A stretch of 34,103 bases of DNA. Source: an uncultured Bacillota bacterium. GTDB lineage: Bacteria > Bacillota_I > Bacilli_A > RF39 > UBA660. The stretch covers positions 1-34,103 of the forward strand of contig ONIZ01000017.1 of the NCBI GenBank assembly GCA_900317975.1. Reading direction: 5' to 3'. Shown here piece after piece: positions 9,949 to 19,891 of this stretch (position 1 is the first letter of the stretch; each line of letters begins with the position of its first letter). The notes under the pieces were generated by a model. It did not search any database, was not told the DNA's origin, and worked only from the letters and a program-made list of their open reading frames with translations. The translations under genes were made by a program, and so were the position numbers.

Positions 9949-11388
9949 ATGAAATATCTAAATAAACCAATCGAAGAAATAAACAAATTATTAAAAGATA
10001 AAAAGATTAAGCCAACAGACTTATTAGATGAAGTATATGCTTCTATTGAAGCTAATAAAGATTTAAATGCATATATTACTCTAAATAAGGAAGAAGCATA
10101 TAAAAAAGCTAAAGAATTAGAATCAATTGAAGTAGATAATTTATTATTTGGTATTCCTATAGCAGTAAAAGATAATATTTGTACAAAAGGCCTACGTACA
10201 ACAGCAGCATCTCATATATTAGATAATTTCATTCCTATATATGATGCTACTGTAGTAGAAAAGATAAATGAGAAAAACATGATTATCATAGGAAAAACAA
10301 ACATGGATGAGTTTGCTATGGGTTCTTCATCAAGAACTTCATATTTTGGAGCACCAAAGAATCCATGGAATCACGATAAGATTTCCGGTGGATCATCAGG
10401 AGGAAGTGCAACTACTGTTGCAGCAGGCGATGTATTATTTGCTCTAGGTAGTGATACAGGAGGCTCAATTAGACAACCTGCTTCATATACAGGCCTTGTT
10501 GGAATGAAACCAACTTATGGTAGAGTATCACGTTATGGTCTAATTGCATTCGCATCAAGTCTAGATCAAATAGGTCCAATGACTAATAATGTTTATAATA
10601 ATGCATTACTTTTAAATGTTTTATCTGGAAAAGACAATAAAGACTTAACATCAATTGAAACAGATGAAGATTTCACAAGATTGATAGGAAAACCTCTAAA
10701 GAATATAAAGGTAGCAGTACCAAACTTTTTCATGTCAGATATTGTATCAGATGAAATAAGAGAAAAAGTAAAAGAAACAATAAAGATATTAGAAGATAAT
10801 AAAATCAAAGTAGATTATATTGATATGAAATATATTGATAAAGCAGTTACTCTATATCAAATTATTGCTATGGGTGAAGCATCATCTAATCTAGCAAGAT
10901 TTGATGGAATAAGATATGGACATTCTTATGAAAATCCAGAAGATATTCATGATTTATATGTAAAAACAAGAAGTGAAGGTTTCGGAGCAGAAGTAAAAAG
11001 AAGAATCATGGTAGGTTCATACTTATTAAGTGGTGAAAATGCTAAAATCTATTACAATAAAGCTCTATCTATTAGAGATGATATTGCTAAAGAATTTGAT
11101 AAAGTATTTGAAAAATATGACTATATTATCGGACCAACTACAACAACAACTGCATATAATTTAGATGATCCAATGGATGATCCATCTAAGTCATTTATGG
11201 ATGATGTTTTAGTAATTCCAGTTAATATGGCTGGAATTCCAGGATTAAATATACCAATAGGTCTATCTAAAGATAATATGCCAATAGGTATGCAAATAAT
11301 TGCTCCAAGATATGAAGAAGCAAAAATATATCAATTAGCTAGTTTCTTAGAAGAAAAAATAAACTTTGGAGGTGATACTAATGAGTAA
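9949..11388 (+). CDS. gatA: Asp-tRNA(Asn)/Glu-tRNA(Gln) amidotransferase subunit A
   Basis: Amidase-signature subunit that releases ammonia from glutamine and passes it to GatB. The Ser-cis-Ser-Lys triad is visible: K74 in AVKDNI, S149 in GGSSGGSA and S173 in GSDTGGSIRQPAS, with exactly the spacing known for the family (75 and 24 residues). ATG 9949 is chosen because GAAGGTG lies at 9937-9942. An earlier in-frame start at 9922 would lie inside gatC. The protein is 479 aa, the usual length, with no missing segment. It overlaps gatB by 8 nt (ATGAGTAA), so translation is probably coupled. Confidence 0.98.
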   Translation: MKYLNKPIEEINKLLKDKKIKPTDLLDEVYASIEANKDLNAYITLNKEEAYKKAKELESIEVDNLLFGIPIAVKDNICTKGLRTTAASHILDNFIPIYDATVVEKINEKNMIIIGKTNMDEFAMGSSSRTSYFGAPKNPWNHDKISGGSSGGSATTVAAGDVLFALGSDTGGSIRQPASYTGLVGMKPTYGRVSRYGLIAFASSLDQIGPMTNNVYNNALLLNVLSGKDNKDLTSIETDEDFTRLIGKPLKNIKVAVPNFFMSDIVSDEIREKVKETIKILEDNKIKVDYIDMKYIDKAVTLYQIIAMGEASSNLARFDGIRYGHSYENPEDIHDLYVKTRSEGFGAEVKRRIMVGSYLLSGENAKIYYNKALSIRDDIAKEFDKVFEKYDYIIGPTTTTTAYNLDDPMDDPSKSFMDDVLVIPVNMAGIPGLNIPIGLSKDNMPIGMQIIAPRYEEAKIYQLASFLEEKINFGGDTNE

Positions 11389-12805
11389 ATATTTACCTAC
11401 CATAGGAATTGAAGTACATGTAGAATTAAAAACTAATACTAAGATTTTTTCTAATTCACGTAATGGTTATGGAAGCGTAGTTAACTCTCTAACTAATGTA
11501 GTAGACTTAGGATATCCAGGAACACTTCCAACTCTAAATGAAGAAGTAATTAATTTAGGAATTAAAGCAGCAACTGTTCTAAATTGTAAAATAAGAAAAG
11601 AAATGCACTTCGATAGAAAAAACTATTTCTATCCAGATATTCCAAAGAATTATCAAATTACACAAAATGATACTCCAATCGGTTATGATGGATATGTAGA
11701 GATAAATGATGATGGAGTAATGAAAAAAATATACATTGAAGAAATGCATATTGAAGAAGATACTTGTAAATCTACTCATAGAAAAGATAATACTTATCTA
11801 GACTTTAATAGAGCAGGAGTACCTTTAATAGAAATAGTTACAAAACCATGTATGACTACACCAAATGAGGCAAAACTATACTTAGAAAAATTAAGAGAAT
11901 TATTATTCTACACAGATGTATCAGATTGTAAGATGGAAGAAGGATCAATGAGAGCAGATGCTAATATCTCACTTAGAAAGAAAGAATCTGATCCATTTGG
12001 AACAAAAGTAGAAATTAAAAATATAGGTTCAATTTCTAATGTTAAATTATCACTAGAAAAAGAAATAGCTCGTCAAGAAAAAATGATAGATAATAATGAA
12101 CCATTTAAACCACAAACTCGTAGATTTGATTCAAAATTAAATGATACAGTTTTAATGAGAGTAAAAGAAACAGGAAATGATTATAGATATTTCCCTGAAC
12201 CAGATATTCCATTTGTAATAATAACTGATGAAATGATTGAAAATGTTAAAAAGACTATTCCAATGTTACCTGATGAAAGAAGAGAAAAATATATTGAATT
12301 AGGAATCTCAGAAATAAACTCAAATAAATTAGTACAAAATAGAGATTTATCTGATTATATGAATAATTTATTAGATGAAAAAATAGACTTTCAAACAGGA
12401 GCTAATTTATTATTAGGAGATATCTCAGCATATTTAAATAAAGAAGAAAAGACTATTGAAGAAACAACTTTAAATAAAGAAAGATTTATAGATTTAGTTA
12501 ATAATGTTTCTAATAAAACTATATCTAGCAAGAATTTAAAAGATATACTAGAAACTATTATGACTAAAGAAGATTCAATTGAAAAAATAATATCTTCATC
12601 AGATATTAAGAATATTACTGATGAAAACTTATTAACAGAAGTTGTTGATAAAATAATCGAAGCTAATCCTGAATCAGTAAATGACTATAAAAATGGTCAT
12701 GATAGAGCAATCAAATACTTAATGGGTCAAATAATGAAAGAGACTAAAGGAGGAGCTAATCCAGCTCTAGTAATGTCAATCTTAAAAGATAAATTAGATA
12801 AGTAA
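11381..12805 (+). CDS. gatB: Asp-tRNA(Asn)/Glu-tRNA(Gln) amidotransferase subunit B
   Basis: Kinase/transamidase subunit that activates the misacylated tRNA with ATP and transfers ammonia. Signatures: IGIEVHVELKT at the N-terminus, VDLGYPGTLP, the family pattern DFNRAGVPLIEIVT, and MRADANISLR. The C-terminal YqeY-like tail domain (NGHDRAIKYLMGQIMKETKGGANP) is intact. ATG 11381 is the start, placed after GGAGGTG at 11368-11374, which lies inside the end of gatA; an in-frame TTG at 11366 overlaps that site and is unlikely. At 474 aa it is full length. A new promoter follows the stop. Confidence 0.98.
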   Translation: MSKYLPTIGIEVHVELKTNTKIFSNSRNGYGSVVNSLTNVVDLGYPGTLPTLNEEVINLGIKAATVLNCKIRKEMHFDRKNYFYPDIPKNYQITQNDTPIGYDGYVEINDDGVMKKIYIEEMHIEEDTCKSTHRKDNTYLDFNRAGVPLIEIVTKPCMTTPNEAKLYLEKLRELLFYTDVSDCKMEEGSMRADANISLRKKESDPFGTKVEIKNIGSISNVKLSLEKEIARQEKMIDNNEPFKPQTRRFDSKLNDTVLMRVKETGNDYRYFPEPDIPFVIITDEMIENVKKTIPMLPDERREKYIELGISEINSNKLVQNRDLSDYMNNLLDEKIDFQTGANLLLGDISAYLNKEEKTIEETTLNKERFIDLVNNVSNKTISSKNLKDILETIMTKEDSIEKIISSSDIKNITDENLLTEVVDKIIEANPESVNDYKNGHDRAIKYLMGQIMKETKGGANPALVMSILKDKLDK

Positions 12806-12812
12806 TTGTAAA

Positions 12813-12841
12813 TTGAAATTGATATTTACTTAGTGTATAAT
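12813..12841 (+). promoter_or_regulatory. Promoter of the membrane/GGDEF gene pair
   Basis: -35 TTGAAA (12813-12818), 17-nt spacer, -10 TATAAT (12836-12841). ATG 12863 is 21 nt downstream. Confidence 0.7.
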
Positions 12842-12862
12842 TAGATAGTAGGATGTGATGAT

Positions 12863-13315
12863 ATGAAGTTTTTTAAGAAACACAAAAATATAACTTTATT
12901 ATTAATAGTAATAGTTTTATTTATATTTGTTTATTTTTACATGACTAAAATTATGAAAAATGTAGATAATAAAGCTATATATGGAGATAGATTAAAAGTT
13001 GTTGAAAATGTAAATGTTAATACAAATGATGCGACAAAAGTACTAAAAGAAAAATTAGGAGATATAGCTGATAATGTTACTGTTAGAGTACAAGGAAGAA
13101 TTATTGAAGTAATGGTTACTTGTAAGGCAGAAGTATCACGTGATCAAGCAAAAACAACAGGACAAGCAGTAATAGAATCATTTGATGGAGAAATAAGAAA
13201 AGTATATGATATCCAAATAATGTATTCATCAGCTAATAAAGAAAACGCTCAATTCCCAATAATTGGTTACTTACATTATGGTAAAGATACAATTTCATGG
13301 ACAAAGGATAGATAA
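12863..13315 (+). CDS. Small membrane-anchored protein, unknown function
   Basis: I do not recognise a family. An N-terminal membrane segment (about residues 10-27) is followed by an outer domain of about 115 residues with an alpha/beta look (KVLKEKLGDIADNVTVRVQGRIIEVMVTC). Its stop lies 2 nt before the ATG of the receptor/GGDEF gene, so the two are almost certainly co-expressed and may work together. The ribosome site is AGGATGTGATG. One Cys is present in the outer domain. Confidence 0.75.
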   Translation: MKFFKKHKNITLLLIVIVLFIFVYFYMTKIMKNVDNKAIYGDRLKVVENVNVNTNDATKVLKEKLGDIADNVTVRVQGRIIEVMVTCKAEVSRDQAKTTGQAVIESFDGEIRKVYDIQIMYSSANKENAQFPIIGYLHYGKDTISWTKDR

Positions 13316-13317
13316 TT

Positions 13318-15357
13318 ATGAAGAAAAGATTAATAATATTAATACCTATCGCAATAGCATTAATAGCTTTTCTAATTATCTATGGGTATTATAATAAAGA
13401 GAATAAAAATACCTCATTAACTGTTAATGAGAAAAGATGGGTTGAAAAAAATAAAGATACTGAAGTAAGTTTTGAAATAGTAAATGATTATCCTGTATAT
13501 GCAATGAATGGAGAAGGAGTATTATTTGATTTCTTAGAAGACTTTGAAAAAAATGTAGGCCTAGAATTCGATGAAAATCCTTATCAAAAGACTGGACAAC
13601 CTACAGGAACAGATTATAGAATAAGAATCTTATCAAATGAAGCTAAATTAACTGATAAAGATCTAAAAATATTTGATGATTATTATGTAATAATCGGAAA
13701 AGAACATGCAAGAATTAATCATATTAAAGATATGAAAAATCTTACTTTAGGAGTATTTACAGAAGATCAAGAAGAAGTATCATACTACTTAAAGAGTGGA
13801 CAATCTCTATCATATAAAACATATAATACAATAGATGAATTATATGCTGCACTAGATAATGGTGAAGTTAATATGATAGTAGTTCCTAATATGATGTATC
13901 TTGATAGAACTATTAAACTAAATAACTATACAATTAATTATTTCTTAATAGAAATGAAGAAACAAGTAGTACTAACTTTATCTGATAATAATGATAAGTT
14001 AAATACAATTGTTTCAAAATACTATAAAAAATGGAAAAATGATAACTATATAAATGAATATAATAAAGAATATTTAGATTATTATATGGCTGAAAATGAA
14101 GTAAATGCTAAAACTAAAGCAGAACTTCTAAGTAAGAACTATGTATATGGATATGTTGAAAACATTCCATTTGAATCTAAAGTAAATGGAGAACTTGCAG
14201 GTATAGCAGGAGAATATGTAAATAGATTATCTCGTTTATCAGGAATAAACTTTACTCTAAAAAAATATAATACAAAAAAAGCTTTAAAAGAAGCTATTGA
14301 TAAAGGAGAAGTAGACATCTATTTTGATTATTATAATTACAATAATACAAAATACGTTCCTACAGTATCTACATTCATAGAAGATTATGTAGTATTAGGA
14401 AAAGAAGAAGACAAACATGTTGTAACATCATTTGAATCACTAAAAGGTGAAAGAATTGCTATGTTACAAGAAGACTCACTATATAATTATTTTTCTAATA
14501 ATTCTAGAACTAAAATTAAAACATATTCTAATATTGAAGATTTAGTTAAACATGCTGATGATAGATTAATAGTAGTAGATTTTGAAGTATATTCTCATTA
14601 TCAAAATACAAAGTTTAAAGATTATACATTAATTTATAAAGATACTATGATGAATGATTATAAGTTTATGATTAAAAAATCTAATACTGCTTTCTATAAT
14701 TTATTTAATTATATTATTAATACTAATTCTTATTATAATTACAGAAATACAGGTATAGATAATCTACATCAATCAATTTTAGCAAATACATCTATGATAC
14801 AAGCATATATAATTATATTATGTATTATATTTATCCCATTATTAATATTCTGGATAATATATTTAATACATAATCATAAGAAGAAAGTTAAGAAAGTAAA
14901 GCTTGAAAATAGACAAAAATATACTGATATGTTAACATCTCTAAAAAATAGAAATTATTTAAATGCTAAAATGCCTGAATGGAGTGAATGTGATATTTAT
15001 CCACAAGCAATTGTTATAGTAGATTTAAATAATGTTAAATATGTTAATGATAACTATGGACATCAAGCAGGAGATGACCTAATCATCAAAACTGCAGGAG
15101 TATTAGTAAATACTCAATTAGAAAATAGTGAAATCATAAGAACAGATGGAAATGAATTCTTAATTTACTTAGTAGGATATAGTGAAAGACAAGTATCTAC
15201 TTATGCTAAGAAATTATCAAAAGAAATGAAAACACTTCCACATGAATTTGGAGCTGCTATAGGATTTAGTATGATTAATGATTCTATTAAGACATTAGAT
15301 GATGCTATAAATGAAGCAACTTTAGAAATGATTACTAATAAAGAAGAATATAAATAA
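13318..15357 (+). CDS. Membrane receptor with two solute-binding-like domains and a degenerate GGDEF domain
   Basis: Predicted transmembrane signal protein. After an N-terminal membrane segment (residues 5-24) come two extracytoplasmic domains resembling bacterial extracellular solute-binding family 3 proteins (about 35-250 and 265-475), a second membrane helix (about 487-510) and a cytoplasmic GGDEF-type domain (about 525-679). The substrate-binding half looks kept (VDLNNVKYVNDNYGHQAGDDLI), but the signature loop reads DGNEF (D610-F614) rather than GGDEF, and no RxxD inhibitory site is seen upstream. Diguanylate cyclase activity is therefore uncertain: the domain may be weak, use another nucleotide, or only sense GTP. 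It is in an operon with the small membrane protein upstream and the YihY gene 11 nt downstream. Confidence 0.85.
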   Translation: MKKRLIILIPIAIALIAFLIIYGYYNKENKNTSLTVNEKRWVEKNKDTEVSFEIVNDYPVYAMNGEGVLFDFLEDFEKNVGLEFDENPYQKTGQPTGTDYRIRILSNEAKLTDKDLKIFDDYYVIIGKEHARINHIKDMKNLTLGVFTEDQEEVSYYLKSGQSLSYKTYNTIDELYAALDNGEVNMIVVPNMMYLDRTIKLNNYTINYFLIEMKKQVVLTLSDNNDKLNTIVSKYYKKWKNDNYINEYNKEYLDYYMAENEVNAKTKAELLSKNYVYGYVENIPFESKVNGELAGIAGEYVNRLSRLSGINFTLKKYNTKKALKEAIDKGEVDIYFDYYNYNNTKYVPTVSTFIEDYVVLGKEEDKHVVTSFESLKGERIAMLQEDSLYNYFSNNSRTKIKTYSNIEDLVKHADDRLIVVDFEVYSHYQNTKFKDYTLIYKDTMMNDYKFMIKKSNTAFYNLFNYIINTNSYYNYRNTGIDNLHQSILANTSMIQAYIIILCIIFIPLLIFWIIYLIHNHKKKVKKVKLENRQKYTDMLTSLKNRNYLNAKMPEWSECDIYPQAIVIVDLNNVKYVNDNYGHQAGDDLIIKTAGVLVNTQLENSEIIRTDGNEFLIYLVGYSERQVSTYAKKLSKEMKTLPHEFGAAIGFSMINDSIKTLDDAINEATLEMITNKEEYK

Positions 15358-15368
15358 GAGGAGAATAA

Positions 15369-16280
15369 ATGAAAGCAAGAACGTTCGCAAAAAAAATGAT
15401 TGATATGATTAAATCACCAGAAATGAGAGTTTTGCCAGGACAACTTGCTTTTTTTATTGTGATGGCACTTATTCCATTAGTCGCAATAATAAGAGTTTTA
15501 ACAATCAAATTAGGTATTCCTCTAACAGAAATAGCTTTTGGTGAAGCAATACCTAAAGATGTTATGAAACTATTAAATAATATGGATGGCGCTACAATGA
15601 ATTTTAATATAGTAACATTCTTCATATTAGGATTTGTTTTAGCATCCAACGGTGCCCATTCAATGATAATAACTTCAAATGAAATATATCATATAAAGTC
15701 TCGTGACTTTTTATCAAGAAGAGTAAAAGCTATACTAATGACAATGTTAATAGTAGGACTATTCCTTTTCCTATTATTAGTACCGGTATTTGGAGATCAA
15801 ATATTTGAAGCAGTTAAGGCAAATGTAAATGATAAACATACAGTTAATGTTTTTTATAATATCTATCAAATAATTAAATTTCCGTTAATGATAGTTATTC
15901 TATTCTTAAATATTAAACTAATATATGTAATGGCTCCAGATATAAAAATAAAAAGTAGTACAACGACTAAAGGAGCACTTTTTACAACAATAGGTTGGAT
16001 AATAGTAAGTGAATTTTATTCTTTATATACAACATATTTTGTAAGATATGACGTATTTTATGGAAGTTTATCATCTATATTAATATTATTAATCTGGGTA
16101 TATTTCTTATCATATATTTTCTCTTTAGGTTTAATAATAAATGCATCAGGTGATGTAGAAGTAATAAAAGTACCTAAAGACAAAGAAGTAATACAAGTAG
16201 AAGAACCTAATAAAACTACATTAATACTTAGAGATACCAACAATAATGAAGATAGTGAAATTGAAAAAAATGAGGAGTAA
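15369..16280 (+). CDS. YihY/BrkB family integral membrane protein
   Basis: Polytopic membrane protein of the YihY/virulence factor BrkB family (about six membrane helices). Its biochemical role is not settled, although members are often linked to envelope functions. Family marks include the LPGQLAFFIVMALIPL N-terminal motif, a central NEIYHIKSRDFLSRRVKAI segment, and the C-terminal YGSLSSILILLIWVYFLSYIF helix with a gly-rich follow-up. The last ~45 residues are acidic, cytoplasmic and variable. RBS AGAGGAGA is 11 nt downstream of the GGDEF gene stop. Its 3' end contains the promoter for the LTA synthase gene. Confidence 0.9.
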   Translation: MKARTFAKKMIDMIKSPEMRVLPGQLAFFIVMALIPLVAIIRVLTIKLGIPLTEIAFGEAIPKDVMKLLNNMDGATMNFNIVTFFILGFVLASNGAHSMIITSNEIYHIKSRDFLSRRVKAILMTMLIVGLFLFLLLVPVFGDQIFEAVKANVNDKHTVNVFYNIYQIIKFPLMIVILFLNIKLIYVMAPDIKIKSSTTTKGALFTTIGWIIVSEFYSLYTTYFVRYDVFYGSLSSILILLIWVYFLSYIFSLGLIINASGDVEVIKVPKDKEVIQVEEPNKTTLILRDTNNNEDSEIEKNEE

Positions 16281-16289
16281 TGCTATAAT
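16261..16289 (+). promoter_or_regulatory. Promoter of the LTA synthase gene
   Basis: -35 TTGAAA (16261-16266) inside the end of the YihY gene, 17-nt spacer, extended -10 TGCTATAAT (TATAAT 16284-16289). It ends 18 nt before ATG 16308. Confidence 0.75.
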
Positions 16290-16307
16290 CAAACAGTGAG
16301 GTATAAA

Positions 16308-18368
16308 ATGAATAGATTGAAAGTAAAAGTTAAAAGATTATATACCAAAACAAAAAGACAATTAAAAAGAATAAAAAAAGAGCATTTAATAAGAGAATAT
16401 TTTAAAGATAATATGTTCTTCTATGCATATGTCTTAATAAATGTAGTAAATGCTACTATTCTTAGGTTTTTTTGTATACATTCCTTAGAAAATTACTTAT
16501 CTTTTAGAGCATTAGTATCAGATGCTATGATAGTAATTCTAATAGGAGCTTTTGGTTATTTATTAAAGCCTAAATCAAGGCCAGCATATTACATAGGATT
16601 TAGTGTAATATTTGTCGCAATATGTATGATTAATTCTATATATTATACTTTTTATACATCATTTGCGTCACTATCAATGCTTGAATTAATGCAATATGTA
16701 GGTCAAGTAGGAGATGCAGTAGTTAAGAATGTACTACAGCCAAAAGATTTAGTCTATTTAATAGGATTTATATTATTAATAGTAATATGTAAAAAATTAA
16801 AAAAGAAAAATTATTTTAAAAAAGTAGAAGTAAAATCAGTACGTAGAAGAAAGATGTTTACATCATTATCTATTGCTGGAGTTCTAGCAATAATATTCTT
16901 TATAACAATGAAACCATTAGATGTTACAAGATTTGTAAAACAATGGAATAAAGAATATATAGTTATGAGATTTGGTATTTATATCTATCAAGGAGAAGAT
17001 ATAGTAACATCTCTACAACCAAAGATTAATTCAATGTTTGGATATGATCAGGCTAAGAAAAATTTTGATGAATATTTTAAAGATAAGCCTGATACTAATA
17101 CTAATAAAAATAAATATACTGATATATTTAAAGGAAAAAATATTCTTGTTATCCATGCTGAAAGTATGATGACTAATGCTATGAGTTTAAAATTTAATGG
17201 ACAAGAAGTTACACCTAATCTTAATAAAATGTCAAAAGAAGGAATGTTCTTTAGTAATTTCTATTCTCAAGTAAGTGTAGGTACTTCTTCAGATTCAGAA
17301 TTAACTAATACAACATCACTAATGCCAACTAAATCAGGAACAGCATTTGTTTCATATTATAATAGAACTTATATTTCAACACCATCTATGTTAAAAGAGA
17401 TGGGATATTATCCATTTAGTATGCATGCTAATAATGGAAGTTTCTGGAATAGAAGTGTAATGCATGCATCACTTGGTTATGAAAAACTATATGATAAATC
17501 AGAATATGAAGTAACAAAAGATAATACTATAGGATTAGGTTTAAGTGATAAAGAATTCTTTAAACAATCAATTCCTAAACTACAAGAAATAAATAAAGAA
17601 AATGAAAAATGGTATGGTCTAATGATAATGTTATCTAATCATACACCATTTGCTGATGTTGAAAAATATGGAGATTTCCCTGTAGATATAAAAGAAACAG
17701 TAACAAATCCAGATGGAACTACATCAGAAGTAACATACCCATATATGGAAGGTACTAAATTAGGTAACTATTTCAAATCACTACATTATGCAGATTCTGC
17801 ATTAGGTGAATTCTTAACTGAATTAGATGAAGCAGGATTATTAGAAAATACAGTAATAGTTCTATATGGAGATCATGACGCAAGACTACCAAGAAATAAT
17901 TATGATAGATTATATAACTATAACAAAGAAACAAATGAAACATATGAAGAAAATGATCCAAGATATAATGAATATAATTCATATAAATATGAGTTAGGAA
18001 GAAAAGTACCATTCATTATCTGGACAAAAGATATGAAAGGTACATCTCTAAACATGGAAATAACTGATGTTATGGGTATGTATGATGTACAACCTACATT
18101 AGGTAATATGTTTGGCTTCTATAATAAATATAGTCTAGGACATGATATATTTGATATAGGATCTAATAATATAGTTGTATTCCCTAGTGGTAACTGGGTA
18201 AATAATAAAGTATATTATAATATCTCTAAACAAGAATCATATCCAATATCAACAGAAGCTATATCTCAAGAAGAAATAGATACTAATACTGAATATGCTA
18301 ATAAATTATTAGATGTATCAAATGATATAATAGTATTTAATTTATTAAGAAAAGATGAAGAAGAGTAG
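16308..18368 (+). CDS. ltaS: Lipoteichoic acid synthase family protein (sulfatase fold)
   Basis: Membrane enzyme that polymerises glycerol phosphate from phosphatidylglycerol onto a lipid anchor outside the cell. It has a basic N-terminus, about five membrane helices (to about residue 215) and an extracellular sulfatase-like domain. Metal and catalytic residues are visible: E285 in HAES, a T326-S327 pair in GTSSDSE where the family has its nucleophilic Thr, WNR at about residue 383, SNHTPF and YGDHD. The nucleophile position aligns best with S327, but T326 could serve. ATG 16308 is preferred over GTG 16296, which overlaps the GTGAGGT ribosome site. It ends in TAG. The next gene starts 8 nt later. 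Specificity (glycerol-phosphate versus a related polymer) is inferred. Confidence 0.92.
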   Translation: MNRLKVKVKRLYTKTKRQLKRIKKEHLIREYFKDNMFFYAYVLINVVNATILRFFCIHSLENYLSFRALVSDAMIVILIGAFGYLLKPKSRPAYYIGFSVIFVAICMINSIYYTFYTSFASLSMLELMQYVGQVGDAVVKNVLQPKDLVYLIGFILLIVICKKLKKKNYFKKVEVKSVRRRKMFTSLSIAGVLAIIFFITMKPLDVTRFVKQWNKEYIVMRFGIYIYQGEDIVTSLQPKINSMFGYDQAKKNFDEYFKDKPDTNTNKNKYTDIFKGKNILVIHAESMMTNAMSLKFNGQEVTPNLNKMSKEGMFFSNFYSQVSVGTSSDSELTNTTSLMPTKSGTAFVSYYNRTYISTPSMLKEMGYYPFSMHANNGSFWNRSVMHASLGYEKLYDKSEYEVTKDNTIGLGLSDKEFFKQSIPKLQEINKENEKWYGLMIMLSNHTPFADVEKYGDFPVDIKETVTNPDGTTSEVTYPYMEGTKLGNYFKSLHYADSALGEFLTELDEAGLLENTVIVLYGDHDARLPRNNYDRLYNYNKETNETYEENDPRYNEYNSYKYELGRKVPFIIWTKDMKGTSLNMEITDVMGMYDVQPTLGNMFGFYNKYSLGHDIFDIGSNNIVVFPSGNWVNNKVYYNISKQESYPISTEAISQEEIDTNTEYANKLLDVSNDIIVFNLLRKDEEE

Positions 18369-18376
18369 GTGATAAG

Positions 18377-19042
18377 ATGGCAAAACATGGAAAAAGAAAA
18401 ATGAAAAAAGGAACTAAAGCATTCATAATCTTATTTATTTTAGCTATTTTAGGAGTAGGTGGCTATTTTGGTTATAAACATTTCTTTAATCAAAAACCAA
18501 CAGAAGTAAAAGTAGTAGGAAATATTGATAAGTATGGATATACATTAAAAGATACTCAACCTGCAGCTTATAAAAAAATGTTTGATGAATTAAAAGATAT
18601 TCTTTTAGCAGATAACATTGATGAAGAAAAATATGCAAAACAAATATCTAGAATGTTCATATATGATTTTTATTCACTAGATTATAAGAAAGCAAAAACA
18701 GATGTTGGTGGAGTAGAATTTGTTCATCCAGCTATTCTAGATAATTTCTTATTTAATGCAGAAGATACATATTATAAATATGTAGAAAGTAATATCTATA
18801 ATAATAGAAATCAACAACTACCAAGAGTAGATGAAGTAGAAGTAAAAGAAATAGAAAAAGTTGCATTTGATTATACAACAACAAATGAAGCAGGAGAAAA
18901 ACAAGAATTAAGTGATCCAGAAGCATACAAAGTAAAAGTAGAATGGACATATACAACTGCTGCTTATGATAAATATCAATCATCTGCTACATTAACAATA
19001 GTACATATAGATAATAAATTATATGTAGTTGAATGTTTATAA
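18377..19042 (+). CDS. Membrane-anchored extracytoplasmic protein, unknown function
   Basis: I do not recognise a family. A basic N-terminus and one membrane segment (about residues 14-33) are followed by an outer domain of about 185 residues, rich in Lys, Asp and Tyr, ending in beta strands (VEWTYTT... and TLTIVHIDNKLYVVEC). It starts 8 nt after the LTA synthase stop with a GGTGATAAG site, so the two are probably one transcript and it may assist polymer synthesis. That link is inferred from position only. A bidirectional terminator follows at once. Confidence 0.75.
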   Translation: MAKHGKRKMKKGTKAFIILFILAILGVGGYFGYKHFFNQKPTEVKVVGNIDKYGYTLKDTQPAAYKKMFDELKDILLADNIDEEKYAKQISRMFIYDFYSLDYKKAKTDVGGVEFVHPAILDNFLFNAEDTYYKYVESNIYNNRNQQLPRVDEVEVKEIEKVAFDYTTTNEAGEKQELSDPEAYKVKVEWTYTTAAYDKYQSSATLTIVHIDNKLYVVECL

Positions 19043-19073
19043 AAAAATAACGATTTAATAAATCGTTATTTTT
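19043..19073. terminator. Bidirectional terminator between converging genes
   Basis: A perfect 14-bp stem (AAAAATAACGATTT with AAATCGTTATTTTT, loop AAT). A-rich and T-rich arms give a U-tract on both strands. It serves the 18377 gene and the SDR gene, whose stop at 19072-19074 touches it. Confidence 0.9.
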
Positions 19074-19866
19074 ATTTGAATATATTTCTCTTTTTAAATG
19101 GAGCACTCATAAATCTACCAAAAGCTCGTCCCTTAGTTAACCATACATATTTAGGATTTTTCTTTTTATTATTAATTATTTTAGGAACTAAGTTAGCAGC
19201 AATTGTTTCAGGATAATCACCTAAAATATTATATATTTTAATAGTTTTAGGATCAATATCAATATGCTCTCCATCTCCTAAAGAATTATGTATAAAGTTA
19301 GTCATCATAATACCAGGAGTAATCTTACCAACAATTATATTTTTATCTTGAAGTTCCTTATTCATAGAATCCATAAAATAAGTAACCGCACGTTTACTAG
19401 TACCATATAGAGTAAGCTTAGGAATTAATGCATCATTAGAACCATGTCCTTCAACAGCATAAACAGCCCCATATCCTTGTTTTAACATAAATCTAGTAAT
19501 TGCATTAGTACAGTACATTACACCCTTTAAATCGATATCTACAAGCTTAGAAATAGTCTTATTATCTAATTCCCAAAAATACATATCAGGTTGATTAACT
19601 CCTGCATTATTAATCCAAATATCGATAGTTTTAAACTTAGTACTAACATCTTCTATTAACTTATTAATACTATCATAATTAGTAACATCAATAGGGTGGA
19701 TATAAACTTCACCTTTACCAGGAATAGCCTCTAATGAAATTTTAGCTTCATCCATTACTTCCTCATTAACATCACAAACAATACAATTAAAATTATTCTT
19801 ACGAAATACTTTTAACATCTCTAATCCGAATCCACGACCAGATCCAGTAATAACAACAGTCTTCAT
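19072..19866 (-). CDS. Short-chain dehydrogenase/reductase
   Basis: Classical SDR oxidoreductase using NAD(P)H; substrate unknown. The Rossmann glycine motif is TGSGRGFG (residues 7-14), followed by NNAG (about residue 90) and the catalytic YGTSK (Tyr about residue 151, Lys four later). A catalytic Ser probably lies in GHGSND. The region after the active site (KITPGIMMTNF) is typical. Start is ATG 19866, with GGAGGG 5 nt upstream; an upstream in-frame start lacks a site. 264 aa is usual. It follows the LCP gene on the minus strand but is separated by a terminator and its own promoter. The basic C-terminal tail (KKRNIFK) is unusual but unremarkable. Confidence 0.88.
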   Translation of the reverse strand: MKTVVITGSGRGFGLEMLKVFRKNNFNCIVCDVNEEVMDEAKISLEAIPGKGEVYIHPIDVTNYDSINKLIEDVSTKFKTIDIWINNAGVNQPDMYFWELDNKTISKLVDIDLKGVMYCTNAITRFMLKQGYGAVYAVEGHGSNDALIPKLTLYGTSKRAVTYFMDSMNKELQDKNIIVGKITPGIMMTNFIHNSLGDGEHIDIDPKTIKIYNILGDYPETIAANLVPKIINNKKKNPKYVWLTKGRAFGRFMSAPFKKRNIFK

Positions 19867-19882
19867 ATTACCCTCCAATTTT

Positions 19883-19891
19883 ATTATAACA
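19883..19891 (-). promoter_or_regulatory. Extended -10 of the SDR gene
   Basis: On the minus strand TGTTATAAT (TATAAT at 19888-19883) lies 16 nt before the SDR ATG. The T-tract of the LCP terminator runs into its TG element. Confidence 0.6.
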
